33,189 nt of DNA, from assembly GCA_017449025.1 (NCBI GenBank), contig JAFSKJ010000011.1, forward strand, positions 1 to 33,189. The letters run 5' to 3'. The DNA comes from Prevotella sp. GTDB lineage: Bacteria > Bacteroidota > Bacteroidia > Bacteroidales > Bacteroidaceae. The position numbers and the translations under genes are program-made. Below the pieces are notes generated by a model. The model was not told the DNA's origin. It saw only the letters and a program-made list of their open reading frames with translations, and ran no database searches. Below are positions 23,517 to 31,979 of this stretch, piece after piece (position 1 is the first letter of the stretch; each line of letters begins with the position of its first letter).

Positions 23517-24926
23517 ATGAAAAAGCCTATCATCCTATGCTTTCTGATGTTCGTCAGCATGACGACAAGCGCCATGCCGGAGAAGGAAAATCTGAAACCC
23601 CGCCTCGTGGTGTGTACTGACATCGCGCCAGCTGACGTGGAACCCGACGACATGGAGTCGATGGTCAGACTGATGGCATACGCCGATATGTTCGAGATTG
23701 AGGCCATTATTACGTCGGTGGGCTGGAACTGCGACCCCTACCCCGCTGAATGGGCGCAGTATCTGCACCACGTCATCGAGGCTTACGGCAAGGATGTGAC
23801 GAAGCTGATGCGACGGTCGGGGCAGACGGCGTTCATGCCGTTGGAGAGTGAGGGCCGGCAACAGATCGGCTACTGGCCAAGCGTCGAGTACGTCAGGAGC
23901 CGCGCCGTGATGGGCAGTCGGCATGGCGGCATCAAGGCTATTGGCGAGGGTAATGACTCTGAGGGGAGCCGTCTGCTCATCCGTCTGGCCGACGAAGCCG
24001 ACGAGCGCCCCATCTACGTGGCTGCATGGGGAGGGGCCAATACGCTGGCGCAAGCCATCTGGCGGGTTAAGCAGACACGGAGCGCAGACGAAGTCAGAAA
24101 CTTCGTCAGCAAGTTCCGGCTCTTCACCATCACCGACCAGGACATGAAATACGACATGCGCATGAACCTTGCCTACAGTTCGCACCAGTGGCTACGCAAG
24201 GACTTCCCTGACGACTTGCAGTTTGTCTGGGACGAGGGTGCCTGGCAGGAGCAATGCGAGCTCGGCAAGCAGCACTGGCAGCAGCACAAGGACGGCATAC
24301 AGGAACGTGGCGCCTTAGGCCAGGAATATCCCACCTACAAATGGGGCGTCGAGGGCGACACGCCGAGCATGCTCTTCGTCATGCCAAACGGCCTGAACGA
24401 CCCCGAAGACCCGCGTCAGGCCGGATGGGCAGGCTACCACCAGCGCGGACGCTGCGCCGACTCGCTCACCACGGCCTGGGGCTGCTGGAATGAGCACGTA
24501 CGCGCCATCAGCGTTGGCTATAAGCGACGTTTCTATCCCGACGAGTTCAGCGACTTCCTGGCCCGCATGCAATGGGCTGAGAAGGGCGAGGGCAACCGTA
24601 ACCCGCAGGTCATCATCGGCCGCCACAAGGGTCATCAGCCCATTCATATTGACGCAAAGGCTGGCGATACCGTCCGTCTCGATGCCTCCAAGTCGGCAGA
24701 CCCCGACGGCGACAGCCTCACCTTCCTCTGGTGGCAACAGCCGGAGATTGGTAAGGCGAGAGCCGTCATAGAGCAACCCGATCAGCCGACAGCCATAGTC
24801 CACATCCCTGCCGACGCCCGCGACACCACCATCCACATCGTCTGCGAAGTTCACGACAGCGGACCTTTCCACCTCGTCGCATACCGACGGATTATCATAC
24901 GCGTCACAGACAGCTCAAGCAAATGA
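23517..24926 (+). CDS. DUF1593/Sde182-like nucleoside-hydrolase-fold protein
   Basis: A 469-residue exported protein (signal peptide about 1-19, ending SAMP). The N-terminal two thirds match the DUF1593 (Sde182 nucleoside-hydrolase-like) family: RLVVCTDIAPADVEPDDMESMVR (here residues about 28-50) recalls the Asp-rich metal site of nucleoside hydrolases, and further family stretches are AWGGANTLAQAIW and LFTITDQDMKYDMR. The last 100 residues form an Ig-like domain (DAKAGDTVRLDASKSADPDGDSLTFLWW), as in Sde182-type proteins first linked with cellulose binding. The true reaction of the family is unsettled. It starts 4 nt after the GH29 stop, so it is the third member of the GH2-GH29 cassette. A role in removing or binding a sugar decoration is inference. 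Confidence 0.8.
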   Translation: MKKPIILCFLMFVSMTTSAMPEKENLKPRLVVCTDIAPADVEPDDMESMVRLMAYADMFEIEAIITSVGWNCDPYPAEWAQYLHHVIEAYGKDVTKLMRRSGQTAFMPLESEGRQQIGYWPSVEYVRSRAVMGSRHGGIKAIGEGNDSEGSRLLIRLADEADERPIYVAAWGGANTLAQAIWRVKQTRSADEVRNFVSKFRLFTITDQDMKYDMRMNLAYSSHQWLRKDFPDDLQFVWDEGAWQEQCELGKQHWQQHKDGIQERGALGQEYPTYKWGVEGDTPSMLFVMPNGLNDPEDPRQAGWAGYHQRGRCADSLTTAWGCWNEHVRAISVGYKRRFYPDEFSDFLARMQWAEKGEGNRNPQVIIGRHKGHQPIHIDAKAGDTVRLDASKSADPDGDSLTFLWWQQPEIGKARAVIEQPDQPTAIVHIPADARDTTIHIVCEVHDSGPFHLVAYRRIIIRVTDSSSK

Positions 24927-24943
24927 ACCATCCAACCATGTTA

Positions 24944-25010
24944 GCTTTTACCCGGCGGGTAGAGGGGCTGAACCCGGCGGGTAGAGCCCCTCAACCCGGC
25001 GGGTAAAAGC
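24944..25010. repeat. Nested palindrome with three 22-bp-spaced ACCCGGCGGGT units
   Basis: ACCCGGCGGGT occurs at 24950, 24972 and 24994, exactly 22 bp apart. GCTTTTACCCG (24944-24954) pairs with CGGGTAAAAGC (25000-25010), and GAGGGGCT (24962-24969) pairs with AGCCCCTC (24985-24992), giving a long cruciform-capable hairpin. It lies between the DUF1593 gene and the second GH32 gene. Confidence 0.8.
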
Positions 25011-25028
25011 GAAATAAATAGCAATAAT

Positions 25029-25067
25029 CGTTCAATGACATGGAAAAATGTTTCATTGAACGTTTTT
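25029..25067 (+). terminator. Terminator-like hairpin, also carrying CGTTCA/TGAACG half sites
   Basis: CGTTCAATGA (25029-25038) and TCATTGAACG (25053-25062) are a perfect 10-bp inverted repeat with a 14-nt loop, followed by six T's from 25063 (counting within CGTTTTTTC). This is a good terminator for the GH2-GH29-DUF1593 operon. The outer CGTTCA/TGAACG ends are shared with the palindrome before susC, so it may double as, or instead be, a regulator site. Confidence 0.65.
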
Positions 25068-25114
25068 TCTTCGTAAATGTAACGGAAATGATAGCGCGTT
25101 TAAAGGAAAAGCGG

Positions 25115-25123
25115 TATTTTTGC
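25115..25123 (+). promoter_or_regulatory. -7 element of the GH32-permease-fructokinase operon
   Basis: TATTTTTGC fits TAnnTTTGC and lies about 35 nt before the ATG at 25158. No -33 TTTG is found at the usual distance, as at susC, suggesting an activator-dependent promoter. GAAGG lies close before the start codon. Confidence 0.55.
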
Positions 25124-25157
25124 AGCAGAATTTTCAATTAACTAAAAACTGAAGGAA

Positions 25158-26810
25158 ATGAAGAAACTGTTTTTGACATTGATGGCGCTGATGACGCTCA
25201 CCCTCGCCGAGGCACAGGTCAAGCCGATGGTTCTGGGCGAGAAGCACGCCATGCTCCGTGTTGGTGGTTCGAAGTACGTGCTGCTGCCCGTGCAGGAGAC
25301 CGAGGAGATTGCGGCCATCGCCGTGCTCGACTCGCGTAACGAAATGGTGCAGCGCATTAACGTGAAGCTCGCCGTCGACCGTGTAGATTACTGGGTGCCC
25401 TACGAGCTGAAGGGAGCCCGGCTCTTAGACATTGAGTTCCACGGCGACCGCCGACAGAAAGGTGCCGTAGGCGAATTCGTCTGCTGGAAGGAGACCAAGC
25501 TTTCCAACACGTTTGACACGGCTAACCGCGAGCACTTCCGTCCGGTCTACCACCATACGCCGGTCTATGGCTGGATGAACGACCCGAACGGTATGTTCTA
25601 CAAGGACGGCACGTGGCACCTCTATTATCAGTATAACCCCTACGGCTCGCAGTGGGAGAACATGCACTGGGGCCACTCCACGTCGAAGGACCTAATCCAT
25701 TGGGAGGCTCAACCCCTCACTTTCGAGCCCGACTGGCTGGGCAGCATCTTCAGCGGCTCGTGCGTGACCAACGGCAACGAGGTGGTGGCATTCTACACCT
25801 CAGCAGGACACCACCAGACGCAGTCGATGGCTATCTCCAAGGACAACGGCCGCACTTTCAAGAAATACGAGGGCAACCCCGTCATCACCAGCGACAAGCC
25901 TGACTTCCGCGACCCCAACGTCTTCTGGTATGAGCCGACAAAGCGCTGGATCATGATCCTCGCCGTGGGTCAGGAGATGCAGCTCTACTCCTCGGCCGAC
26001 CTGAAGGACTGGAAATATGAGTCGGCCTTCGGTCAGGAATACGGCAACCATAGCGGCGTGTGGGAGTGCCCCGACCTGTTTAAGATAGGCGAGAAGTGGG
26101 TGCTGCTCTGCAACATCAACCCCGGCGGCCCGTTCGGAGGCTCCGCCACGCAGTACTTCGTGGGACAGTTCGACGGACATAAGTTCACCTGCGAGTCGAT
26201 GCCGAAGGTGACCAAGTGGCTCGACTACGGCAAGGACCACTACGCTACCGTATCGTTCTACAACGCCCCCGAGAACCGCCGCGTGGTGCTGGCCTGGATG
26301 TCGAACTGGCAGTATGCCAACCAGGTGCCCACCAAGCAGTTCCGCTCGGCCAACTCCATCCCCCGCGACCTCGGACTGTTCCGCCACGGCGAGGAGACCT
26401 ACGTCAGCGTGGTGCCCTCGAAGGAGATGCTGGCCGCTCGCGGCGCAAAGGTGAAGAAGCCGACGGAGACCTGCGAAATCGTGGTCGACATGAAAGGCCA
26501 GACCGAGATTGTGCTGTCGAACACGAAGGGCGAGCAGGTCGTCATGACCTACGACGCCGCTAAGCAGACCTTCTCTATGGACCGCACGAAGAGTGGCGAC
26601 GTCAGCTTCAGCGAAGCCTTCCCCTGCGTGACCACGGCCCCCACCTACGGCAGCATCCGCCAGCTGCGTATCTTCATCGACCGCTGCAGCATCGAGGTCT
26701 TCGATGCTGAGGGCAAGGTGGCAATGACAAACCTCGTGTTCCCCTCGGAAGCCTACAATATTATTAAGGTGAAGGGCGGCAAGGCAACTATCTACGACAT
26801 CAAATACTAA
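25158..26810 (+). CDS. GH32 fructan hydrolase with DUF4980 domain (exo-type, periplasmic)
   Basis: A 550-residue enzyme with a cleavable signal peptide (about 1-20, ending AEAQ) and no lipobox, so probably periplasmic. Residues 21-120 form a beta-rich domain of the DUF4980 kind that precedes GH32 in many Bacteroidetes. The GH32 propeller has D142 in WMNDPNG, D252 in FRDPN and E303 in WECPD. A C-terminal beta-sandwich (about 420-550) contains IFIDRCSIEVFD. In the Bacteroides model such enzymes are exo-acting and release fructose from imported oligosaccharides. It is about 40% like the surface GH32 by eye in the core motifs but has a different N-terminus. The permease gene begins 6 nt after its stop. 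Confidence 0.92.
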   Translation: MKKLFLTLMALMTLTLAEAQVKPMVLGEKHAMLRVGGSKYVLLPVQETEEIAAIAVLDSRNEMVQRINVKLAVDRVDYWVPYELKGARLLDIEFHGDRRQKGAVGEFVCWKETKLSNTFDTANREHFRPVYHHTPVYGWMNDPNGMFYKDGTWHLYYQYNPYGSQWENMHWGHSTSKDLIHWEAQPLTFEPDWLGSIFSGSCVTNGNEVVAFYTSAGHHQTQSMAISKDNGRTFKKYEGNPVITSDKPDFRDPNVFWYEPTKRWIMILAVGQEMQLYSSADLKDWKYESAFGQEYGNHSGVWECPDLFKIGEKWVLLCNINPGGPFGGSATQYFVGQFDGHKFTCESMPKVTKWLDYGKDHYATVSFYNAPENRRVVLAWMSNWQYANQVPTKQFRSANSIPRDLGLFRHGEETYVSVVPSKEMLAARGAKVKKPTETCEIVVDMKGQTEIVLSNTKGEQVVMTYDAAKQTFSMDRTKSGDVSFSEAFPCVTTAPTYGSIRQLRIFIDRCSIEVFDAEGKVAMTNLVFPSEAYNIIKVKGGKATIYDIKY

Positions 26811-26816
26811 AGCAAT

Positions 26817-27980
26817 ATGGGTAATCAAAACAAATCTATTTACTTAATCCCCGTGATGCTCTGCTTCTTCTGCATGGGCTTCGTGGATTTGGTGGGCATC
26901 GCCTCCAACTATGTGAAGGAAGACCTCGCGCTGAGCGACTCCGTGGCCAACGTGTTCCCCTCGCTCGTGTTCTTCTGGTTCCTCATCTTCAGCGTACCGA
27001 CCGGCATGCTGATGAACAAGATCGGCCGTAAGAAGACCGTCCTGCTCTCACTCGTCGTCACCGTAATATCGCTACTGCTGCCACTGTTCGGCGAGACCTT
27101 CGGCATCATGCTCGTGGCCTTCTCGCTGCTCGGCATCGGCAACGCCCTGATGCAGACGTCGCTCAACCCGCTGGTGTCAACCGTCATGGGCGGCGGCAAC
27201 CTCGCCTCGACGCTCACCTTCGGACAGTTCATCAAGGCCATCGCCTCGTTCTCGGCTCCTTATCTGGCCATGTGGGGCGCAACGAAGGTCATACCTGAGT
27301 TCGGCTACGACTGGCGCGTGCTCTTCGGCATCTTCCTCATCGTGGGCATACTCTCAACCATACTGCTCTTCATCACACCCATCGACGAGCCCCCCATCGA
27401 GGGCAAGCCCTCTACCTTCGTCGAGTGCTTCAAGCTGCTCGGCACGCCCATCGTCCTGCTGTCGTTCCTCGGCATCATGTGCCACGTGGGCATCGACGTG
27501 GGCACCAACACCACGGCTCCGAAAATCCTGATGGAGCGGTTGGGCATGACACTCAACGAGGCAGCCTTCGCCACCTCGCTCTACTTCATCTTCCGTACCA
27601 TCGGCTGCCTGACCGGCTCGTTCTTCCTGCGCGTGCTGAAGATGCGCACCTTCTTCATCATCAGCGTGGTGATGATGGCCCTGTCATTGTGCGGACTGTT
27701 CGTCGGCACCGAGAAGTGGCTGCTCTACGCCGCCATCGCCCTCGTGGGCTACGGCAACTCCAACGTCTTCTCCATGTGCTTCGCCACCGCTCTCGAGTCG
27801 ATGCCCGAGAAGCAGAACGAGGTGTCGGGCCTGATGATCATGGGTCTCTTCGGCGGCACCATCTTCCCCCTGCTGATGGGCTTCATGAGCGACGCTATGG
27901 GCCAGGCCGGTGCCGTGCTGGTCATGGCCGTCGGCGTGATTTACCTGTTCACCTATATCAAACAATTAAAAACCGCATAG
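26817..27980 (+). CDS. MFS monosaccharide permease (FucP/GlcP-like), probable fructose importer
   Basis: A 387-residue polytopic inner-membrane protein with about 12 hydrophobic helices and no signal peptide. Family marks include CMGFVDLVGIASNYV in helix 1 and the MFS motif-A-like GMLMNKIGRKKT between helices 2 and 3. The two six-helix halves are separated by a loop near residues 190-205 (PIDEPPIEGKPS). It resembles the FucP-type sugar:proton symporters of Bacteroidetes loci. In the B. thetaiotaomicron levan locus the homologous position is BT1758, the inner-membrane importer. Placed 6 nt after GH32 and 4 nt before the fructokinase, it probably takes up the fructose released in the periplasm. 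Confidence 0.85.
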   Translation: MGNQNKSIYLIPVMLCFFCMGFVDLVGIASNYVKEDLALSDSVANVFPSLVFFWFLIFSVPTGMLMNKIGRKKTVLLSLVVTVISLLLPLFGETFGIMLVAFSLLGIGNALMQTSLNPLVSTVMGGGNLASTLTFGQFIKAIASFSAPYLAMWGATKVIPEFGYDWRVLFGIFLIVGILSTILLFITPIDEPPIEGKPSTFVECFKLLGTPIVLLSFLGIMCHVGIDVGTNTTAPKILMERLGMTLNEAAFATSLYFIFRTIGCLTGSFFLRVLKMRTFFIISVVMMALSLCGLFVGTEKWLLYAAIALVGYGNSNVFSMCFATALESMPEKQNEVSGLMIMGLFGGTIFPLLMGFMSDAMGQAGAVLVMAVGVIYLFTYIKQLKTA

Positions 27981-27984
27981 AACT

Positions 27985-28869
27985 ATGAATCAGAAACGTT
28001 ATGTAGTAGGACTCGGAGAAGTCCTGTGGGATGTACTTCCCGAAGGTAAGAAACTGGGTGGCGCACCCGCCAACTTCGCCTATCACGCCGGACAGTTCCT
28101 TGGCATGGACAGCACCATCGCCGTCAGCGCACTGGGCGAGGACAAACTGGCCGACGAGACCATCGAGGCCCTGAAGGAGCACGGCCTGAACGACCTGCTG
28201 CCTCGCGTACCTTATCCCACCGGCACGGTGCAGGTGCAGCTCGACGAGCAGGGCATTCCCACGTATGACATCAAGGAAAACGTGGCTTGGGACAACATCC
28301 CCTTCGATGACGACATCGCCGAGATTGCCCGCAACTGCCGCGCCGTTTGCTTCGGCTCATTAGCTCAGCGCAACGTGGTCAGTCGCGAGACCATCCAGAA
28401 GTTTCTTGATGCCACACCCGCCGACTGCCTGAAGATCTTCGACATCAACCTTCGCCAGCAGTTCTATACGCAGGAGATTCTGCGCAAGTCGTTCCAGCGT
28501 TGCAATATCTTGAAGATTAATGATGAGGAACTGGTGCTTATCGGCCGTATGTTTGGCTATCCCGGTCTTGACATCGAGAACAAGTGCTGGCTCATTCTGG
28601 GTAAGTACAACCTCGACATGCTCGTTCTCACCTGTGGCACTAACGGCAGTTACGTATTCACTCCTGGTCACGTATCCTTCCAGGAAACGCCTAAGGTCAA
28701 AGTGGCCGACACTGTAGGAGCTGGAGACTCTTTCACCGGCTCCTTCGTGGGCAGCATCCTCAACGGCAAGTCCGTGCCTGAGGCTCATCGCACCGCCGTT
28801 CAGGTTAGTGCCTATGTCTGCACCCAGAACGGTGCCATGCCGACCTATCCAAAAGAACTACTGAAATAA
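27985..28869 (+). CDS. PfkB-family fructokinase
   Basis: A 294-residue cytoplasmic sugar kinase. The N-terminal GLGEVLWDVLPEGKKLGGAPAN region (residues about 7-28) carries the substrate-binding Gly-Gly. The C-terminal PfkB signature is DTVGAGDSFTGSF, with catalytic base D248. Internal INDEEL (near 175) matches the pattern of fructokinases of this family. It converts fructose and ATP to fructose 6-phosphate, feeding glycolysis, the last step of the fructan pathway in this locus. Length is normal and nothing is missing. It is the third gene of the GH32-permease-kinase operon and is followed by a strong terminator. Confidence 0.92.
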   Translation: MNQKRYVVGLGEVLWDVLPEGKKLGGAPANFAYHAGQFLGMDSTIAVSALGEDKLADETIEALKEHGLNDLLPRVPYPTGTVQVQLDEQGIPTYDIKENVAWDNIPFDDDIAEIARNCRAVCFGSLAQRNVVSRETIQKFLDATPADCLKIFDINLRQQFYTQEILRKSFQRCNILKINDEELVLIGRMFGYPGLDIENKCWLILGKYNLDMLVLTCGTNGSYVFTPGHVSFQETPKVKVADTVGAGDSFTGSFVGSILNGKSVPEAHRTAVQVSAYVCTQNGAMPTYPKELLK

Positions 28870-28887
28870 AGCAATCCTATTTCATTC

Positions 28888-28927
28888 AACGCCAGAACAC
28901 ATACCATGTTTGTTCTGGCGTTTTTTT
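28888..28927 (+). terminator. Strong intrinsic terminator ending the fructan locus
   Basis: AACGCCAGAACA (28888-28899) pairs perfectly with TGTTCTGGCGTT (28911-28922) around an 11-nt loop; the T-run extends through 28927. It follows the fructokinase stop by 18 nt. Confidence 0.92.
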
Positions 28928-29072
28928 AGTGCAATTGTTGTAGCCTATTAAACGTACGCACCTTTTAATGAAGGTTAAATTCGTTAAATCTGCTCCCGTT
29001 TTTGCACATTTCAAATTCGTCAATTCACTTTTCTACCATTTAACGAGGAAGTTGCTGATTATCAACGCTTAA

Positions 29073-29459
29073 TACATTCTCAGTACTGGTAGCGGCCTTG
29101 AAATAGTTCTCTCTCAGATTAAAGAACCTTTTGCAATTAATCACAAGGTTTTCCAGTATTATGATAATAAAAATCTTTTTACTAAAGCTACTCTCTACGT
29201 TCCTGCTGGCACAAAAGCAAAGTACGAATCGACTAATGGCTGGAACAATTTCGCTACAGTTATTGAGATGGGAAGCGGAATACCTTCTACGGCTGGCGAC
29301 CTGAATGGCGACAAAGTAACTGACGTGGGCGACGTCATAGAGATTTTCAATTTCATGGCAGCACCCTCAGAAGATGCGGGGGACTTCGACCTTAATGACG
29401 ACGGCAGCGTGGACGTGGGCGATATTATGATGCTAATAAATAAAATAGCGGGATATTAA
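29073..29459 (+). pseudogene. 3' remnant of a BspA-like LRR protein with dockerin-like tail
   Basis: The frame is open from 29073, with a stop at 29070-29072 and no good start before the internal ATG at 29268. The translated product begins mid-domain: IKEPFAINHKVF, then ATLYVPAGTKAKYE and GWNNFATVIEM, which is the end of a BspA-type leucine-rich-repeat protein. A tandem dockerin-like pair follows (GDLNGDKVTDVGDVIEIF and DLNDDGSVDVGDIMMLI), whose two calcium-loop motifs look intact. No signal peptide and no promoter of the usual type is near. It is best read as a 5'-truncated gene. The alternative is that translation from ATG 29268 makes a 63-residue dockerin peptide. The 140 bases before it hold nothing recognisable. 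Confidence 0.65.
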
Positions 29460-29491
29460 CAGAAAATACAATTACCAAAAACTGAAGAGAA

Positions 29492-30886
29492 ATGAAGAAC
29501 AAGAGGTATTATATAATTGGATTGTGCTTTTGGCTGGTGGGAATAACACTGGCAAAGGCAGACCCTGCAGACCCAAGCGTAAAAAGGCTGATAGAGACAG
29601 TTGACGGGGAGAGAGTTGAAGTCCAGCTGATAGGAGACGAATACGGTTTCTATTGGAAGTCAGTCGTCGACAATCGCTGTTTTGTGGAAGCCGCAGGCCA
29701 TCCGGGCAGGTTTTCCAGAGTGAATCCGGAAAGCATCCTAAGCAAAGCTCGCATACGACGGAGCGCACAAGAGCAAGAGTCCACAAGCCTTAGGAGCACG
29801 TCGGAACAGGGCTATCCATGTGCAAAGAAGAAGCTGACAGGGAAACAACGTATTCCAGCATTGCTCGTAGAGTTTCAAGACGACAGGTTCTCTACGCCTG
29901 ACGTGACGGCAACGTTCAACAAACTACTCAACACGAAGGACTATAATGAAGGAGAAAATGTGGGCAGTGTGAAAGACTACTTTCTAGCACAAAGCAACGG
30001 ACTGCTGGAATTAGACTTCGATATAATTGGGCCTATCAGGATGGCAAACGATGTTGCGTACTACGGAAGAGATGACGATGATGGGCATATAGACATACAC
30101 ATGCCAGACTTGGTTAGCGAGGCTGTGGCCGCCGCCGACCCAAACATAGACTTCTCTATATACGACTGGGACAAGGACGGCACCGTTGACCATGTCTTGG
30201 TAATCTTTGCTGGTCTTAGTCAGTCGTCAGGAGGAACGTCAGACAACATCTGGTCACATAAAGGCGTCACGTCTGCCTTTCGTAATGGCGTCAGGATCTA
30301 TGAATATGCATGTGCGCCAGAACTCCGTGAGTATTACGAGGGAATACGGTTGGCCAGCATCGGAACGATCTGCCATGAGCTGTCCCATAGTTTCGGACTG
30401 CAAGACACTTACGATTATACAACGGGTAACTACGGGACGCACGGCTGGGATCTCATGGGAACAGGCAATCATAACAATAGTGGTTATACACCGGCAGGGT
30501 ATACAGCCTTTGACAAAATGTTCTGCCGATGGCAGCAACCAATAAAATTAGAAGAAGATGCTTTTGTAGACAACATACAGCCAATGGCAGATGGCGGAAA
30601 TTTCTACCTGATACCCAACGACACCTATCCCAACGAATTCTATCTTTTGGAAAATCGTCAATTAAAAGGCTGGGACGCAAAACTGCCTGGTCATGGTATG
30701 CTTATCATGCATGTAGACTATGATGAAACCTTGTTTCATAGAAACATTGTGAACCTAAACAAGGAAGGGAATGATCATGAGCGTTGCGGACTCTTCTTGG
30801 CAGACAATGACCCCACGCTTTCAAGTATGTCAGAAGAGTGGATAAAAAGACTTACAGGGAGACCTCTATCCTTACAAAGAAAATAA
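29492..30886 (+). CDS. M6-family secreted metalloprotease, catalytic part (frameshifted)
   Basis: A 464-residue frame with a signal peptide (about 1-23, ending AKA), a propeptide-like region (about 30-115), and a peptidase M6 (immune inhibitor A-like) domain. The zinc motif HELSH is at residues 295-299, followed by FGLQDTYD, and GMLIMHVDY lies near 405, both typical of the family. The last 12 or so residues (RLTGRPLSLQRK) do not fit. Shifting by one base near the A-run at 30844-30848 gives KDLQGDLYPYKENN, the normal continuation, in frame with the gene that follows. The original gene therefore ran 29492-31946. It follows the dockerin remnant by 32 nt. A secreted protease that may turn over host or neighbour proteins. 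Confidence 0.85.
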   Translation: MKNKRYYIIGLCFWLVGITLAKADPADPSVKRLIETVDGERVEVQLIGDEYGFYWKSVVDNRCFVEAAGHPGRFSRVNPESILSKARIRRSAQEQESTSLRSTSEQGYPCAKKKLTGKQRIPALLVEFQDDRFSTPDVTATFNKLLNTKDYNEGENVGSVKDYFLAQSNGLLELDFDIIGPIRMANDVAYYGRDDDDGHIDIHMPDLVSEAVAAADPNIDFSIYDWDKDGTVDHVLVIFAGLSQSSGGTSDNIWSHKGVTSAFRNGVRIYEYACAPELREYYEGIRLASIGTICHELSHSFGLQDTYDYTTGNYGTHGWDLMGTGNHNNSGYTPAGYTAFDKMFCRWQQPIKLEEDAFVDNIQPMADGGNFYLIPNDTYPNEFYLLENRQLKGWDAKLPGHGMLIMHVDYDETLFHRNIVNLNKEGNDHERCGLFLADNDPTLSSMSEEWIKRLTGRPLSLQRK

Positions 30887-30887
30887 C

Positions 30888-31946
30888 ATGCTAACCAACA
30901 CGTCAATTCCAAGTTCCACATTGTTCCACCCGAATATTGACGGATCTTACCTAATGAGCAAACCTGTTACAAACATAGTTGAGAACACTGATGGCACCAT
31001 GAGCTTCCACTTTGCCAATGACATTGCAAAACAAGATATATTCTGTCTCACTGCCAGTAGTGATACCCTGCGATTTCTGTCGGATACAGATGTCAAACTA
31101 AAAGTTACTATAACCAATCATTCTTATCAACAATACACTCGATACGTAGGTGCCTATGCGTGGATTATAGAGAATGGTGAGAAAATACTACACGAGGCAC
31201 GCGCTTTCAAACAGTTAGACCTGGAACGTGGGCAGCAGGAGGTATGTGAGTTTACGCTTACTGGACTTGATGATAATACAGACTACGAAGTTTGCTTGTA
31301 TTACTATAAAGACAGCTCTACAGGTACATGGACAAAAATAGGTGAACCGTATAATCTAAACATGACAGACAGGAACTTGTTTAAATTGACGGTCCAAGAT
31401 GACGAGAAAATCACAGTTCTGTCTGATAACACGGTTAAGCTTGAGGTAACACTTCATAATGAGTCGTTCATGTCATATACTCGTGCTGTTGGAGCATATA
31501 TATATAAAAAGGTTGATGGCGAATGGAAAATCCAGCAGCCGAGATCATTTGTGTCGAAAGATTTTGATGCTTATTCTGACATGAAATACGATTTTTATCT
31601 AACGGGATTGGAAAAAGATGTAGAATACCGTCTATATTTGTTCTATTATCAGGATGGACAAACGTCTAATTGGACATCAATAGGTGAATCATATAGTATA
31701 ACGATTGACGATAGTATTATTCCTGCAAAGGGCGACCTGAACGGCGACGGCCAAGTGGGATTAGGCGACATCGCGGAAATAATTAACTTCATGTCCGGCT
31801 CCTCCGCTATTCCTAAGGATTTGGTTGACATCAACTGCGACGGAAGCGTGGACGTGGGCGACATCATGGCGCTCATCAACATCATGGCGGCTTCGCAAGC
31901 AAATGCTGCCCGCACCACAACAGCAAAACCGAACGATTATAGATAA
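30888..31946 (+). CDS. C-terminal part of the M6 protease: two Ig-like domains and dockerin-like pair
   Basis: A 352-residue frame beginning one base after the stop of the M6 frame. Its first residues (MLTNTSIPSSTLFHP, then SKPVTNI) match the region that normally follows the M6 catalytic domain, so this is the split-off 3' part and not an independent gene. Two similar domains follow: about 55-160 (FLSDTDVKLKVTITNHS, ending GEPYNLNM) and about 163-270 (VLSDNTVKLEVTLHNES, ending GESYSITI). Each opens with the same strand pattern and ends with a GTWTKIGEPY-like motif. The last 60 residues are a dockerin-like pair (GDLNGDGQVGLGDIAEII; DINCDGSVDVGDIMALI). No signal peptide or promoter is present, so it would be made only by ribosomes crossing the frameshift. 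Confidence 0.8.
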   Translation: MLTNTSIPSSTLFHPNIDGSYLMSKPVTNIVENTDGTMSFHFANDIAKQDIFCLTASSDTLRFLSDTDVKLKVTITNHSYQQYTRYVGAYAWIIENGEKILHEARAFKQLDLERGQQEVCEFTLTGLDDNTDYEVCLYYYKDSSTGTWTKIGEPYNLNMTDRNLFKLTVQDDEKITVLSDNTVKLEVTLHNESFMSYTRAVGAYIYKKVDGEWKIQQPRSFVSKDFDAYSDMKYDFYLTGLEKDVEYRLYLFYYQDGQTSNWTSIGESYSITIDDSIIPAKGDLNGDGQVGLGDIAEIINFMSGSSAIPKDLVDINCDGSVDVGDIMALINIMAASQANAARTTTAKPNDYR

Positions 31947-31979
31947 ATAATATTATTAACATACAAAAAAACAACAACT

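Noticed and set aside
25800-26828. Minus-strand frame of 342 codons
   Set aside because: Antisense to the GH32 gene with conserved motifs; an artefact of GC-rich third positions.
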